From positions 62,001 to 126,000 of the forward strand of contig NZ_JACJRJ010000003.1 in NCBI RefSeq assembly GCF_014697195.1: a stretch of DNA of 64,000 nt. Direction: 5' to 3'. This DNA is from Cylindrospermum sp. FACHB-282. GTDB taxonomy: Bacteria; Cyanobacteriota; Cyanobacteriia; Cyanobacteriales; Nostocaceae. Below are positions 27,534-36,466 of the stretch, piece by piece (within the stretch, counting starts at the first letter, position 1; each line of letters opens with the position of its first letter). The position numbers and the translations under genes were made by a program. The notes beneath the pieces are model-generated. The model ran no database searches. It saw only the letters and a list, made by a program, of their open reading frames with translations, and had not been told where the DNA came from.

Positions 27534-30500
27534 ATGGTGTATGTCAAGCGCGTGGAACTTACCAACTTCAAATCCTTCGGTGGTACTACTTCAGTCCCTT
27601 TGCTGCCGGGGTGTACTGTCATATCTGGGCCCAATGGTTCCGGTAAATCGAATATTCTCGATGCATTGCTGTTTTGCCTCGGACTCTCTAGTTCTAAGGG
27701 GATGCGGGCTGATCGTTTGCCAGATTTGGTAAATAATGCTCAAAAGCCTAAGGGACGGGCTTCTATTGAGGCTAGTGTCACGGTGACGTTTGATATTTCG
27801 GATGTCTCACGCAAAGGCGCAAAGGCGCAAAGGGAAGAGGTAGAGGAAGCAGAGGAGGAGGAAGATTTAAAATCCAAAATCCAAAATCCAAAATCGGCTG
27901 AGTGGAGTGTGACTCGAAAGTTGCGGGTGACTCATCAAGGGAGTTATACGTCGAATTACTATATCAATGGTGTTGCTTGCACGTTGACGGAGTTGCATGA
28001 GGAGTTGGAGACGCTGCGGGTTTATCCTGAAGGCTATAATGTGGTGTTGCAAGGGGATGTCACGAGTATTATCTCGATGAATGCGCGGGAGCGGCGGGAA
28101 ATTATTGATGAGTTGGCGGGGGTGGCGACTTACGATCGCAAAATTGTCCAAGCTAAGTCTACTTTGGATGAGGTGAAGGAGAGGGAAGATAGTTGTCGCA
28201 TTATCGAAACTGAATTAACTCTACAGTGCGATCGCTTGGCTCAAGACCGGGCGAAGGCGGAAAAATATCAAAAACTCCGCACGGAATTTCAGCAGAAGCA
28301 ATCTTGGGAGGCGGTTCTATCTTGGCGTTCTCTGCAAGCACAGCAAGAAAAGTTGGTGGCGCAAATTCAAAGTGGCGATCGCAATTTTGCTGAAATTACT
28401 ACTCAACTCACTACTCTCAATTTAGAAATTACTCAAAAAACTGCTGAACTTGAACAACTTAATGCCCATGTTAAGGCCTTGGGAGAAGATGAACTTTTGG
28501 CGGTACAGTCTACCCTAGCAACGCAAGAGGCGGAACGTAAGCAGCTCCTGCGTCAGCAAAAGGAGTTAGAAACGGCTTTGCAAGAAACTGCAAGGCGTCT
28601 GGCGCAAACTCAACAAGAAATTCAACAACATCAGCTTTCTTTGGCACAAGCTGCACAACAACAAAATGTAGAGACGGCAAATGTTTCTTCTCTACAACAG
28701 CAGCGGCATGAGGCACAGCAAGCTTTATTCGTTTCTCGCGCTGCTGCGGCAGAAATTGCTTCGGCGTCGGAAGCATGGGTGCAGCAACAAACGGCATTAA
28801 ACCGCCAAATTGAAACTTTGTTGCAAACTCTCGAACCCCAACGCACTGAGCAAGCCCAGCTTCAGGAACGCAATCACCAATTACAGCAACTCATTCAAGA
28901 GCAAACTCAGTTAATTGCTACTTTAGAACCGCAATTAGTGGAAAAGCAAGGTGATTGCAGTGGGGTGGAAAGGGATTTTAACGCCTCTAGCGAACCGATT
29001 CAAGCTTTAGCTCGAAATCTCGCCGCTACAGAACAAGAGTTGCAAATTCAGCAAGAAACCCAAAAGCGTCTGTTGCAAGAACAGCGCGAAAAACAACGCT
29101 CTTTAGATAAAATTGAGGCGCAGTCCCAAGCACAGCAAGAAGTCCAAGGTACTCAAGCCAGTAAGGTGATTTTGCAATCGGGTATGCCTGGGCTTTGTGG
29201 GTTGGTTGTGCAGTTGGGGAAGGTGGAACCCCGCTATCAGTTGGCTTTGGAAATTTCTGCTGGTGGACGTTTGGGACATATTGTGGTAGAAGATGACAGC
29301 ATCGCCGCCGCAGGAATTGAATTGCTGAAACAAAAACGCGCCGGGAGAGCAACTTTTTTACCGCTGACGAAAATTCATGCGCCGAAATTTACCCAAGATG
29401 CCACCCTGCGTTACGCTAGCGGTTTTGTGAATTATGCGGTGAATTTAGTTGAGTGCGATCGCCGTTTTCAAGATGTCTTTAGCTATGTTTTCGGCAACAC
29501 GGTGGTATTTACCAATCTCGAACAGGCACGGAAAAATATCGGACTCTATCGCATTGTTACCCTAGATGGGGAATTGCTGGAAACTAGCGGTGCCATGACT
29601 GGGGGAAGCAATACCCAGCGTTCGGCGTTGCGGTTTGGCACAGGGGAAGCGGCGGAATCTGAAGAAACAATTGCTTTAAAAACTCGTTTGGCCGATATTG
29701 AGCGGGTTTTAGACCGTTGTAGTGAGGCGATCGCCACTTTATCAACTCGTACCAAAACCTTAACACAGGAACTGGCAGAGACCCGGCAAGGGCGGCGAGA
29801 ACAGCAGTTACAGTTGGAGCAGTTGCAGAAAGATATTAAGAGTTTAACAGGGCAATTAGAGGGGACGCGCTCGCAACTCGCCCAAAATAACCAAAAATTC
29901 GCCACTTCTCAAACTCGCCTGGAAGTTTTAGAGCGGGAATTACCGGGACAGGAAACTCAATTGCAACAATTACGACACACGTTAGCAGAGTTGGAAGCCT
30001 CTCAAACCCCTAGTGAATGGCAACAAATCCAGGGGACAATCAGAGATCAAGAGCAACAATTGCAACAACAAGAAACAAAGTTAAGGGAAGCAGAGCAAAG
30101 ATTAAAAAATCTAGAAAATCAGCAGCAGCGGTTACAAGAGAAAATTCAAGAAGGACAAACGCGGGTTGCAGAATATCAACAGGAAGAGGCAATAGGCAAC
30201 AGGCAACAGGCAACAGTCAACAGCCAACTAGCAGAACTCAATCATCAAATTAGCGCCACTCAGGCATCTTTGCGGGAAAAGGAACTGAATTTAGGGGAAG
30301 AGAAGCAAAAACGGGACGCTACAGAGCAGGAATTGCGATCGCATCTGTTGCGGCAGCAGCAATTACAATGGGAACTAGAAAAACTCCAAGAAACCCAGGC
30401 AAAGCGACGGGAAGATTTAACAGCTTTGCAAACCCAATTGCGGGATTTAGGATCTGAATTACCCAGTCCCCTGCCAGAAGTTCCCGATAAAGTAGATTTA

Positions 30501-31157
30501 GAGGAATTGCAAAAAGAATTGCGATCGCTAGCCAAACGCTTACAGGCAATGGAACCCGTAAATATGCTGGCTTTGGAAGAATACGAACGCACCCAAAACC
30601 GCCTCCAAGAACTTACAGATAAATTGCAGACATTAGAAGGAGAGCGCACCGAACTACTTTTACGAATTGAAAACTTTACTACCCTACGCCAAAGGGCCTT
30701 TAAAGAAGCATTTGATGCTGTCAACGAAAACTTTCAATCAATTTTTGCCATCCTTTCTGACGGTGACGGCTATCTACAACTCGATAATCCAGAAGATCCC
30801 TTTAACAGTGGACTGAACTTAGTCGCTCACCCCAAAGGTAAACCAGTACAACGTCTAGCTTCCATGTCCGGGGGTGAAAAATCCCTCACCGCCCTCAGTT
30901 TTATCTTTGCCCTCCAACGCTACCGTCCGTCCCCATTTTATGCATTTGACGAAGTTGATATGTTTTTAGACGGGGCAAACGTGGAACGATTAGCTAGAAT
31001 GATTAAACAACAGGCACAACAAGCACAGTTTATTGTTGTGAGTTTGCGTCGTCCGATGATAGAATCAGCCGAACGCACAATTGGCGTTACTCAAGCGCGA
31101 GGAGCTTATACTCAAGTTTTGGGTATAAAATTACAATCATCCAATACATCGGCTTGA
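27534..31157 (+). CDS. smc: Chromosome segregation protein SMC with repeat-derived insertions
   Basis: A 1207-residue SMC ATPase. Walker A GPNGSGKSN is at residues 32-40, two long coiled coils flank a hinge at about 540-690 (GMPGLCGLVVQLGKVEPRY), and the C-terminal head has MSGGEKSLTALSFIFAL and FDEVDMFLDGANV. Two low-complexity blocks are translated genomic repeats: about residues 93-122 (27807-27899) and about 886-898 (30190-30228). Both keep the frame. The first lies in the N-terminal head between DISD and EWSVTRKL, and the second in the distal coil. The protein is expected to act with ScpA and ScpB. Confidence 0.95.
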   Translation: MVYVKRVELTNFKSFGGTTSVPLLPGCTVISGPNGSGKSNILDALLFCLGLSSSKGMRADRLPDLVNNAQKPKGRASIEASVTVTFDISDVSRKGAKAQREEVEEAEEEEDLKSKIQNPKSAEWSVTRKLRVTHQGSYTSNYYINGVACTLTELHEELETLRVYPEGYNVVLQGDVTSIISMNARERREIIDELAGVATYDRKIVQAKSTLDEVKEREDSCRIIETELTLQCDRLAQDRAKAEKYQKLRTEFQQKQSWEAVLSWRSLQAQQEKLVAQIQSGDRNFAEITTQLTTLNLEITQKTAELEQLNAHVKALGEDELLAVQSTLATQEAERKQLLRQQKELETALQETARRLAQTQQEIQQHQLSLAQAAQQQNVETANVSSLQQQRHEAQQALFVSRAAAAEIASASEAWVQQQTALNRQIETLLQTLEPQRTEQAQLQERNHQLQQLIQEQTQLIATLEPQLVEKQGDCSGVERDFNASSEPIQALARNLAATEQELQIQQETQKRLLQEQREKQRSLDKIEAQSQAQQEVQGTQASKVILQSGMPGLCGLVVQLGKVEPRYQLALEISAGGRLGHIVVEDDSIAAAGIELLKQKRAGRATFLPLTKIHAPKFTQDATLRYASGFVNYAVNLVECDRRFQDVFSYVFGNTVVFTNLEQARKNIGLYRIVTLDGELLETSGAMTGGSNTQRSALRFGTGEAAESEETIALKTRLADIERVLDRCSEAIATLSTRTKTLTQELAETRQGRREQQLQLEQLQKDIKSLTGQLEGTRSQLAQNNQKFATSQTRLEVLERELPGQETQLQQLRHTLAELEASQTPSEWQQIQGTIRDQEQQLQQQETKLREAEQRLKNLENQQQRLQEKIQEGQTRVAEYQQEEAIGNRQQATVNSQLAELNHQISATQASLREKELNLGEEKQKRDATEQELRSHLLRQQQLQWELEKLQETQAKRREDLTALQTQLRDLGSELPSPLPEVPDKVDLEELQKELRSLAKRLQAMEPVNMLALEEYERTQNRLQELTDKLQTLEGERTELLLRIENFTTLRQRAFKEAFDAVNENFQSIFAILSDGDGYLQLDNPEDPFNSGLNLVAHPKGKPVQRLASMSGGEKSLTALSFIFALQRYRPSPFYAFDEVDMFLDGANVERLARMIKQQAQQAQFIVVSLRRPMIESAERTIGVTQARGAYTQVLGIKLQSSNTSA
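27810..27895 (+). repeat. Short repeats inside smc (first block)
   Basis: Bases 27810-27832 are the CGCAAAGG block also found at 536-558 and, inverted, at 983-1005. Bases 27871-27895 are a heptamer array (CCAAAAT). Between them is a GAGGAA-rich stretch. All are in frame in smc. Confidence 0.85.
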
Positions 31158-31215
31158 GTTTCTGTTAAAAATAGTGTATAGATAAACCGGATTCGAGATC
31201 AGGACTCGGTATAGA

Positions 31216-32205
31216 ATGACCTCTGAACAGATAATTAGGCGTTCCGACATATTGAACACCCAGGTGATCACCCGCGACAACGGCAAGCGGCTAGGTATCA
31301 TCAGTCAAGTCTGGGTTGATATTGATCAGCGAGAGGTTGTGGCTCTTAGTTTGCGAGACAGCCTGATCTCTATTTCTGGTCTGCCCCGTTATATGTACCT
31401 CAATAGCATTAACCAGATTGGTGATGTCATCCTAGTTGATAACGAAGATGTCATTGAAGATGTTGAGGTCGAAGCTCTCAGCAACCTGGTAAACTGGGAA
31501 GTGATTACAGAGACAGGTGAAGTATTAGGCAAAGTGCGGGGCTTCAAGTTTAATGGAGAAAACGGCAAAATTTACTCCATAGTCATTGCTTCTTTGGGAT
31601 TGCCCCAAATCCCCGATCAATTTTTGAGTACCTACGAGTTATCAGTAGACGAAATCGTGAGTACTGGCCCCAACAGATTGATTGTATTTGAGGGAGCCGA
31701 AGAACGGGTGAACCAGCTGACAGTCGGTGTCCTGGAACGCTTGGGCATCGGGAAACCACCGTGGGAAAGAGATGCTGAAGAAGAATATGGCTATAGTCCT
31801 CCCCGGACAATTGCCACACCAAATCAGTTGCCAAGTGGAGTGCCATTACAGCCACCCAGACCAAAAGTTCGCGCCCCCGAACCAGTAGCAAGGGAGGAAG
31901 AAGAATGGAATGAAGATTATATTGAAGAAGAAAGACCCCAGCGCCAAGTAATGAAGGCGCGGCAGTATGAATCTATTCAATACGAAGAAGACGAAGAAGA
32001 CAACTGGAGTGAAGCCACAGGTAGGGATAGGTATCAACAACCGCCAAAATCCGAACCCCAACCCTATAACAAGCCTTATGTCGAAGAATACGATGATTAC
32101 GACGACGTAGAAGGCGATGCTTGGGAGGATGAGCCAAAACCAGTCAATATTCCCAAAAAACTCAAAGAAAGACAGCCAGAATACGAAGAAGAAGGCGGAT
32201 ATTAA
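31216..32205 (+). CDS. PRC-barrel domain protein with acidic tail
   Basis: A 329-residue soluble protein with two PRC-barrel domains: residues about 10-85 (LNTQVITRDNGKRLGIISQVWVD) and 90-165 (WEVITETGEVLGKVRGFKF). The remaining half is disordered, rich in Pro, Glu and Tyr (repeated YEEDEED, RPQ and EEYDDYDD segments). PRC barrels bind RNA (RimM), photosynthetic reaction centres or other partners; the cyanobacterial two-barrel form has no settled role. It starts 58 bases after smc and may be co-transcribed. Highly conserved in cyanobacteria, to my recollection. Confidence 0.8.
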   Translation: MTSEQIIRRSDILNTQVITRDNGKRLGIISQVWVDIDQREVVALSLRDSLISISGLPRYMYLNSINQIGDVILVDNEDVIEDVEVEALSNLVNWEVITETGEVLGKVRGFKFNGENGKIYSIVIASLGLPQIPDQFLSTYELSVDEIVSTGPNRLIVFEGAEERVNQLTVGVLERLGIGKPPWERDAEEEYGYSPPRTIATPNQLPSGVPLQPPRPKVRAPEPVAREEEEWNEDYIEEERPQRQVMKARQYESIQYEEDEEDNWSEATGRDRYQQPPKSEPQPYNKPYVEEYDDYDDVEGDAWEDEPKPVNIPKKLKERQPEYEEEGGY

Positions 32206-32220
32206 AACCTACCCCGTCAA

Positions 32221-32251
32221 CAGTTATCAGTTATGAGCTAACTGATAACTG
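32221..32251. terminator. Perfect hairpin between convergent genes
   Basis: Thirteen-base perfect arms CAGTTATCAGTTA and TAACTGATAACTG with loop TGAGC, followed by ATTTAAT on the plus strand. It lies between the PRC-barrel stop and the stop of the minus-strand secreted protein gene (32254), so it can end both transcripts. Confidence 0.6.
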
Positions 32252-32253
32252 AT

Positions 32254-32985
32254 TTAATAACAGCCGGTTGCAGCAGCCCAGCTAACCTGTTTTAAGTCAC
32301 CACCGAATACACCAGTGTATTTAAAAGGTGATGTACCAACGCAAATCATGGAATTTTTATCAGCACGGCGGGGACTCCACCAGGAATCTGCCTCCACAGT
32401 CAAACTTTTGCCATTCCATGATAATCCTGTCACTACTAAAGAGTTAGTTTTACCATCACTCAACTTTTTGGCAGTGAGAAATGTAGCGTAGTTAACGTCA
32501 CCATTGCTAGGATTAATTCTAGCTATAATGGCTACTTTAGCCCCGCCACCAGTGCCATAACTGGATAGCCAACGGCCAGTAGTAAAGCGCCGAAAATCAT
32601 CACCAGTTTGGCTGCCAGTGGAGGAAAAGACGCCGTATAAAACATCACTACCATTCCAAAGGAGACCGTAGCCTGTACTATCGTCACTTGTTGTTTCGTA
32701 GTCAGTGCGACACCATTTCTTGACACCATTGTCAAAACGAATAATGCGAGGATTTTTGTTAGTAGATGATACTTGCTGATAACCAACGTAGATATTTGTT
32801 GTCCCAACAGTTACCCTAGGGCCATTTTTGCCTTTGATTGTCGCTTCAGTGTCATTACAAGTGAATGTTACAGTGCTCTTGACAGATATGAATGTATCTT
32901 GGGCTAAGACTGGAGGTGCTATAGCGGTGATTGCTAAATTAGCCCCTAGTATTACTGATAAAGCTGGAAATTTCAGATATTTCAT
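32254..32985 (-). CDS. Secreted protein of unknown function, 243 residues
   Basis: Not recognised. The protein begins MKYLKFPALSVILGANLA and has a signal peptide with likely cleavage after PPVLAQ. The mature part is beta-rich with Gly/Thr/Ser (TFTCNDTEATIKGK, WNGSDVLYGVFSS, WAAATGCY at the end) and four cysteines that could pair. The frame is open to 33048, but the ATG at 32983-32985 gives the proper signal peptide. A damaged copy of its 5' end and promoter lies upstream at 33129-33395. Confidence 0.65.
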   Translation of the reverse strand: MKYLKFPALSVILGANLAITAIAPPVLAQDTFISVKSTVTFTCNDTEATIKGKNGPRVTVGTTNIYVGYQQVSSTNKNPRIIRFDNGVKKWCRTDYETTSDDSTGYGLLWNGSDVLYGVFSSTGSQTGDDFRRFTTGRWLSSYGTGGGAKVAIIARINPSNGDVNYATFLTAKKLSDGKTNSLVVTGLSWNGKSLTVEADSWWSPRRADKNSMICVGTSPFKYTGVFGGDLKQVSWAAATGCY

Positions 32986-33128
32986 GAATTGGGCCTGATA
33001 AATCATTTGGTTGCTCATTTCCGTACAATTACGTTGTGTACTTTGCAACTTCTATTTATTATTGTGCAAGTCCAATTTTGAAGCTATGGTGAATTTGCCG
33101 AATTAGCCATTTTTATCAACGAAGTCCG

Positions 33129-33395
33129 GCTTCAGTGTCATTACAAGTGAATGTTACACTGTTACTGACATAAAGAAAGCTGGAAGTGCTATGACGGTGA
33201 TTGCTAAATTAGCCCCTAATATTACTGATAAAGCTGGAAATTTCAGATATTTCAGGAATTGGAACTGATAAATTATTTGGTTGCTGACTTCCGTATAATT
33301 ACGTTGTGTACTTTGCAACTTCTATTATTGTTTGTGCAAGTCCAATTGTGAGGCTATGGTAAAATTGCTGAATTAGCCATTTTTACCAAAGAAGT
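33129..33395 (-). pseudogene. Tandem duplicate of the 5' end and upstream region of the secreted protein gene
   Basis: This stretch repeats 32843-33125 with few changes: the end of the next gene, the spacer, the signal peptide region and the GTCATTACAAGTGAATG block. The duplicated start codon has become CTG, part of the coding region is deleted, and a TAA follows soon after, so it cannot make the protein. Its distal end is the live 3' end of the 33354-33911 gene. Confidence 0.8.
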
Positions 33396-33911
33396 GCGAT
33401 CTCCTGCTTTTAACCCAATAGCGTATTGCACACCCTTTTGCCTCCAAGTTAAAGTAGCATCTGAGCAATTAGCACCACATTTAAAATCTTCAAAATAGCC
33501 AGTGATGCCCTTAGCTAAAGATACTGACTTTCCACGGAGGCGGGGCATTTTTTTAGTTACGGCTTCAGCAGCCACAATACCCAGACGACAAGCAGTCCCA
33601 CCATTACAGTTTGGGCTGAAACCCAATAAAATTTCGTACTTACTTTTTGTAGCAGTTTCGATAATCGCGTAAATCGGGGTTTTCTCATCCGATTCAGGAA
33701 TAAACTTGGGCAATAAAATCTGAATCTGAGTCTTTTGCTTTAATTTAGGCAGAATCGAGCGAAAAACTGGGTGTAATTGAGATTTTGTATTGCTACTGTG
33801 CTGCTGGGGCTGATTTTCGGCATTTGCTATAGCTAAATTATCAAAGCCGCTAAAACTTACTATTAGAAGTAAAGCACCAACAAAACTGATATTTTTCAAG
33901 CCTAAAATCAT
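33354..33911 (-). CDS. Secreted protein of unknown function, 185 residues
   Basis: Not recognised. A signal peptide covers residues 1-30 (hydrophobic FVGALLLIVSFSGF, then ANAENQ). The mature part has a proline/lysine-rich start (RSILPKLKQKTQIQILLPKFIP) and four cysteines in pairs (NCNGGTACRLG and FKCGANCSDA), likely disulfides. The segment TWRQKGVQYAIGLKAG resembles a domain common in small cyanobacterial envelope proteins. Its 3' end was copied to 33083-33125 in the local duplication. Confidence 0.65.
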   Translation of the reverse strand: MILGLKNISFVGALLLIVSFSGFDNLAIANAENQPQQHSSNTKSQLHPVFRSILPKLKQKTQIQILLPKFIPESDEKTPIYAIIETATKSKYEILLGFSPNCNGGTACRLGIVAAEAVTKKMPRLRGKSVSLAKGITGYFEDFKCGANCSDATLTWRQKGVQYAIGLKAGDRTSLVKMANSAILP

Positions 33912-34049
33912 GCTTTGAAACCTATTTAATGCTAAATTTTACTGCCAGCTATTTTCAGATGAATAGAGAGAGATGTTATATCAATTCAAAATTCAAAATT
34001 CTTGATTTGATAGTGTTTCCGGGCTTGTAAGTAGAGCAACGTAAATAAT

Positions 34050-34163
34050 TAAAGGTTTGTAGTAAGGGCTTCAGCCCTACTTTGTAAAGCCCTCCGGGCA
34101 TTGCTGCGCTTACCGCGTAGCGTCGACCACAGGAGATAGAGAGGGCTAAAGCCCTCACTACGA
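34050..34163. repeat. Palindromic interspersed repeat
   Basis: Long imperfect inverted repeat with outer arms GTAGTAAGGGCTTCAGCCCT and AGGGCTAAAGCCCTCACTAC and a central GCGTAGCG segment. Such GTAGTGAGGGCTTTAGCCCT elements are common between genes of Nostocales. It lies in the 340-base gap before the nuclease-TPR gene, where an AATTCAAA heptamer run (33980-34000) is the only other recognisable item. Confidence 0.75.
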
Positions 34164-34251
34164 GCTAATTTCAGCATTTTTTACTTTACTTAATATAGCT
34201 TGATTTCTGTTTGCATACTTACTTATCTGCCGCATTTTTTTTAAGGGTAAT

Positions 34252-35634
34252 TTAGAAGTTTAAAATGTCTAATGATGCTTCTATTTCTAAATCTACAATT
34301 TTTGACCGCGTATCTTTGTGTTTTTCTAGCTTGCCCTCTTGCCAATAAAGGTCTGCTGCTTTCTGAAAATCCTCAATTGCTCCCTGCTTATCTCCCAATT
34401 CAAAATGAGCATTACCACGGTTGTAATAAGCATCAGCATCATGGGAATTAATCTGTATAGCCTGAGTGTAATCGGCAATGGCTGCTTCATAATAATCTAA
34501 ATCAGGCTCAATATTGATTCCTGGCTTAACTTCCTGCTTTTCTCTGAATAAATAATCGGGAATTCCTCGATTTTTATCAGCAATAGCATCATGAGGATTA
34601 ATTTTGATTGCTTCAGTATAATCCTCAATTGCGCCCTGATGATCTCCTATGTGAAAACGCGATTTAGCACGGTTTTTATAAGCAATAGCAACATGAGGAT
34701 TAATTCTGATTGCCTGATTATAATCGGCAATGGCTGCTGTATAATCTCCTAGTTTATAATAAGAAAAACCTCGTTTGTTATAAATATAAAAATCATTAAT
34801 ATTAAGTTGTAAAGCTTGATTGTAGTTAATAATTGCAGCTTCATAATCCCCTTGGTCTAAAGATTCATCACCTAGTTTTCTATAAAGTAGATTTAAATCT
34901 GCATATTGGTAAATATAATCAAATCCGACCTGATGAGTTTTCAACTGATTCTTAGGTATTTGAGGAGGCAGGTCTACTTTGGGTATATGTTGAAAAAATG
35001 GGGGATTTTGTCTAATAACATGAGAAGTTGTAGCAGCTTGGAATTGTTCTAAATAGGACAATAAACCACCACCATACAACAATTGATTTATGCCAAAGGA
35101 AATTTTACCAGTTCGCAACTTAATCATTTGGGTAGGGAGAAAGCCAGCCAATAACAAGTGATATTTAGGTTGTGCTTCATTCACTTCTTCTTGAATCAAA
35201 ATGCAGACGACAACAGCATTTTTTTCTACTTCTTCGGAACTAACTGACCATCTAACTTTATCAATACTGCCGTAACGGGATTTCACCTCAACACCAATTG
35301 AAGAGTTAGACGTCAGGGTAAAATCAATTTTGCCATCGCCGCCGAATCTTTTTTCATAATCGACTTCAGTAATAACATTCCCTAAACGTTCTTTAACAAC
35401 TTCCTCACCTAACTTGCCTTTGAGATTATTGATAAAAACACCCCGGACTGGCGAAGTACGCTTATATTTTTCAGCCATCTGCCAGCAAAATTCCCGTAGA
35501 GCCTTTAACCTCTCTCCAGAGATGATAGTTAATTCACTATATTGACCTTCTGTTTCACAATGAATCAGACAACCAGAAGTGAATCTTTTAATAAAATCAG
35601 ACTGTAGCGATCGCAGTAGCGTAATCCAGTCCAT
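34252..35634 (-). CDS. PD-(D/E)XK nuclease-like domain fused to TPR repeats
   Basis: A 460-residue protein. Residues about 65-190 look like a restriction-endonuclease fold: helix GKLGEEVVKERL, then FGGDGKIDFTL with the acidic residue, and GVEVKSRYG with E-x-K. About seven TPR-type units follow (residues 235-440), with A-YNRG, YKNRAKSRFHIGDHQGAIEDYTEAI and similar phrases. TPR arms usually bind proteins. A DNA- or RNA-cleaving module steered by a TPR arm, perhaps in defence, is inference. No methylase or other partner is adjacent. Confidence 0.65.
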   Translation of the reverse strand: MDWITLLRSLQSDFIKRFTSGCLIHCETEGQYSELTIISGERLKALREFCWQMAEKYKRTSPVRGVFINNLKGKLGEEVVKERLGNVITEVDYEKRFGGDGKIDFTLTSNSSIGVEVKSRYGSIDKVRWSVSSEEVEKNAVVVCILIQEEVNEAQPKYHLLLAGFLPTQMIKLRTGKISFGINQLLYGGGLLSYLEQFQAATTSHVIRQNPPFFQHIPKVDLPPQIPKNQLKTHQVGFDYIYQYADLNLLYRKLGDESLDQGDYEAAIINYNQALQLNINDFYIYNKRGFSYYKLGDYTAAIADYNQAIRINPHVAIAYKNRAKSRFHIGDHQGAIEDYTEAIKINPHDAIADKNRGIPDYLFREKQEVKPGINIEPDLDYYEAAIADYTQAIQINSHDADAYYNRGNAHFELGDKQGAIEDFQKAADLYWQEGKLEKHKDTRSKIVDLEIEASLDILNF

Positions 35635-35708
35635 TTATAGTTCTGCGAATCTTTTAATTTAGCTTATTTTATTAAAATTTTTACTCGCTGTAAATCTTCC
35701 CATAAAAT

Positions 35709-35747
35709 CTAACCCCTGCGCCTCCGAGAGGGGAGCGAGGGGGTTAG
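35709..35747. repeat. CTAACCCC hairpin repeat
   Basis: Arms CTAACCCC and GGGGTTAG enclose a GC-rich centre with its own CTCC/GGAG pairing. This is a common cyanobacterial intergenic repeat. It lies in the 300-base gap between the nuclease-TPR gene and the small gene at 35935; nothing else is clear there. Confidence 0.55.
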
Positions 35748-35934
35748 GTTTTGCATTAGTTTTTCCAAATGACGTAAAAACTCAGGTTTTTTCGAGACTC
35801 AAACTCAAGCAGAACTTACGCAAAAATGAGGTGAAAGCCTTGATTTACCGTAGTGGTAATTCCTGAATTGCCCCAAAATTTCTTACTTGCTGCGTCAGTC
35901 CAATCAAACTACAAAGTTTAAATAGTATCGTCAC

Positions 35935-36135
35935 CTAGCTCATGGAAGCATGGCTGCGTCCATAAATCATCTGCGTTGTCGGATCTATCTTGCCTTGGAT
36001 TGGGTTCCAGTAGTGGGATAGTTCTTCATGCAGACCGAGTTCTTGTGCAGAACGCATCAGCATCGATTGTTGACGATTCTTAACTTGCTGATGTTCAAGC
36101 ACCATTAGTGCACGAGATTTTTCTTGAATAGACAT
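35935..36135 (-). CDS. Small conserved-looking protein of unknown function, 66 residues
   Basis: Not recognised. The product is a basic helical N-terminus (SRALMVLEHQQVKNRQQSMLMR) followed by a short segment with HYWNPIQGKIDPTTQMIYG and a Ser/His tail. An AGAGGAC ribosome site lies 6-12 bases upstream of the ATG, supporting translation. It stands alone on the minus strand. No membrane segment or signal peptide is seen. Confidence 0.6.
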   Translation of the reverse strand: MSIQEKSRALMVLEHQQVKNRQQSMLMRSAQELGLHEELSHYWNPIQGKIDPTTQMIYGRSHASMS

Positions 36136-36466
36136 AATATAGTCCTCTCTTATTTTTTAGTGATATTGGCGAGTTATCCTTTCACTAACTATAGTAACAG
36201 GGATTCTGTATCATAAGCTACGAAATTGATTAATTTAATAAAACTTTACATTTTGAAGGTTCTTGATCTGGTATAAATCTCACAAATTCAGCTAAAAAAG
36301 CCATTAATTGCCGAAATATAGACTCAGATGGGTTTGGAGTCTGGCGGTGTAAAGGTAAGATTTTTTGGTGGGTTTGGGGAATCCTGGACAAAACGAAGCG
36401 GGAGGTGCTGGCAGCAACTTAAGTTATTATCAGAAAAAATATCGTTAACAAAACGCAATAAAAGCG
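36136..36466 (+). other. Intergenic region, nothing recognised
   Basis: About 330 bases between the 66-residue gene (minus) and the ferritin-like gene (plus). It should hold both promoters. The frame at 36324-36548 on the minus strand overlaps the ferritin-like gene and lacks coding character. Confidence 0.4.
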
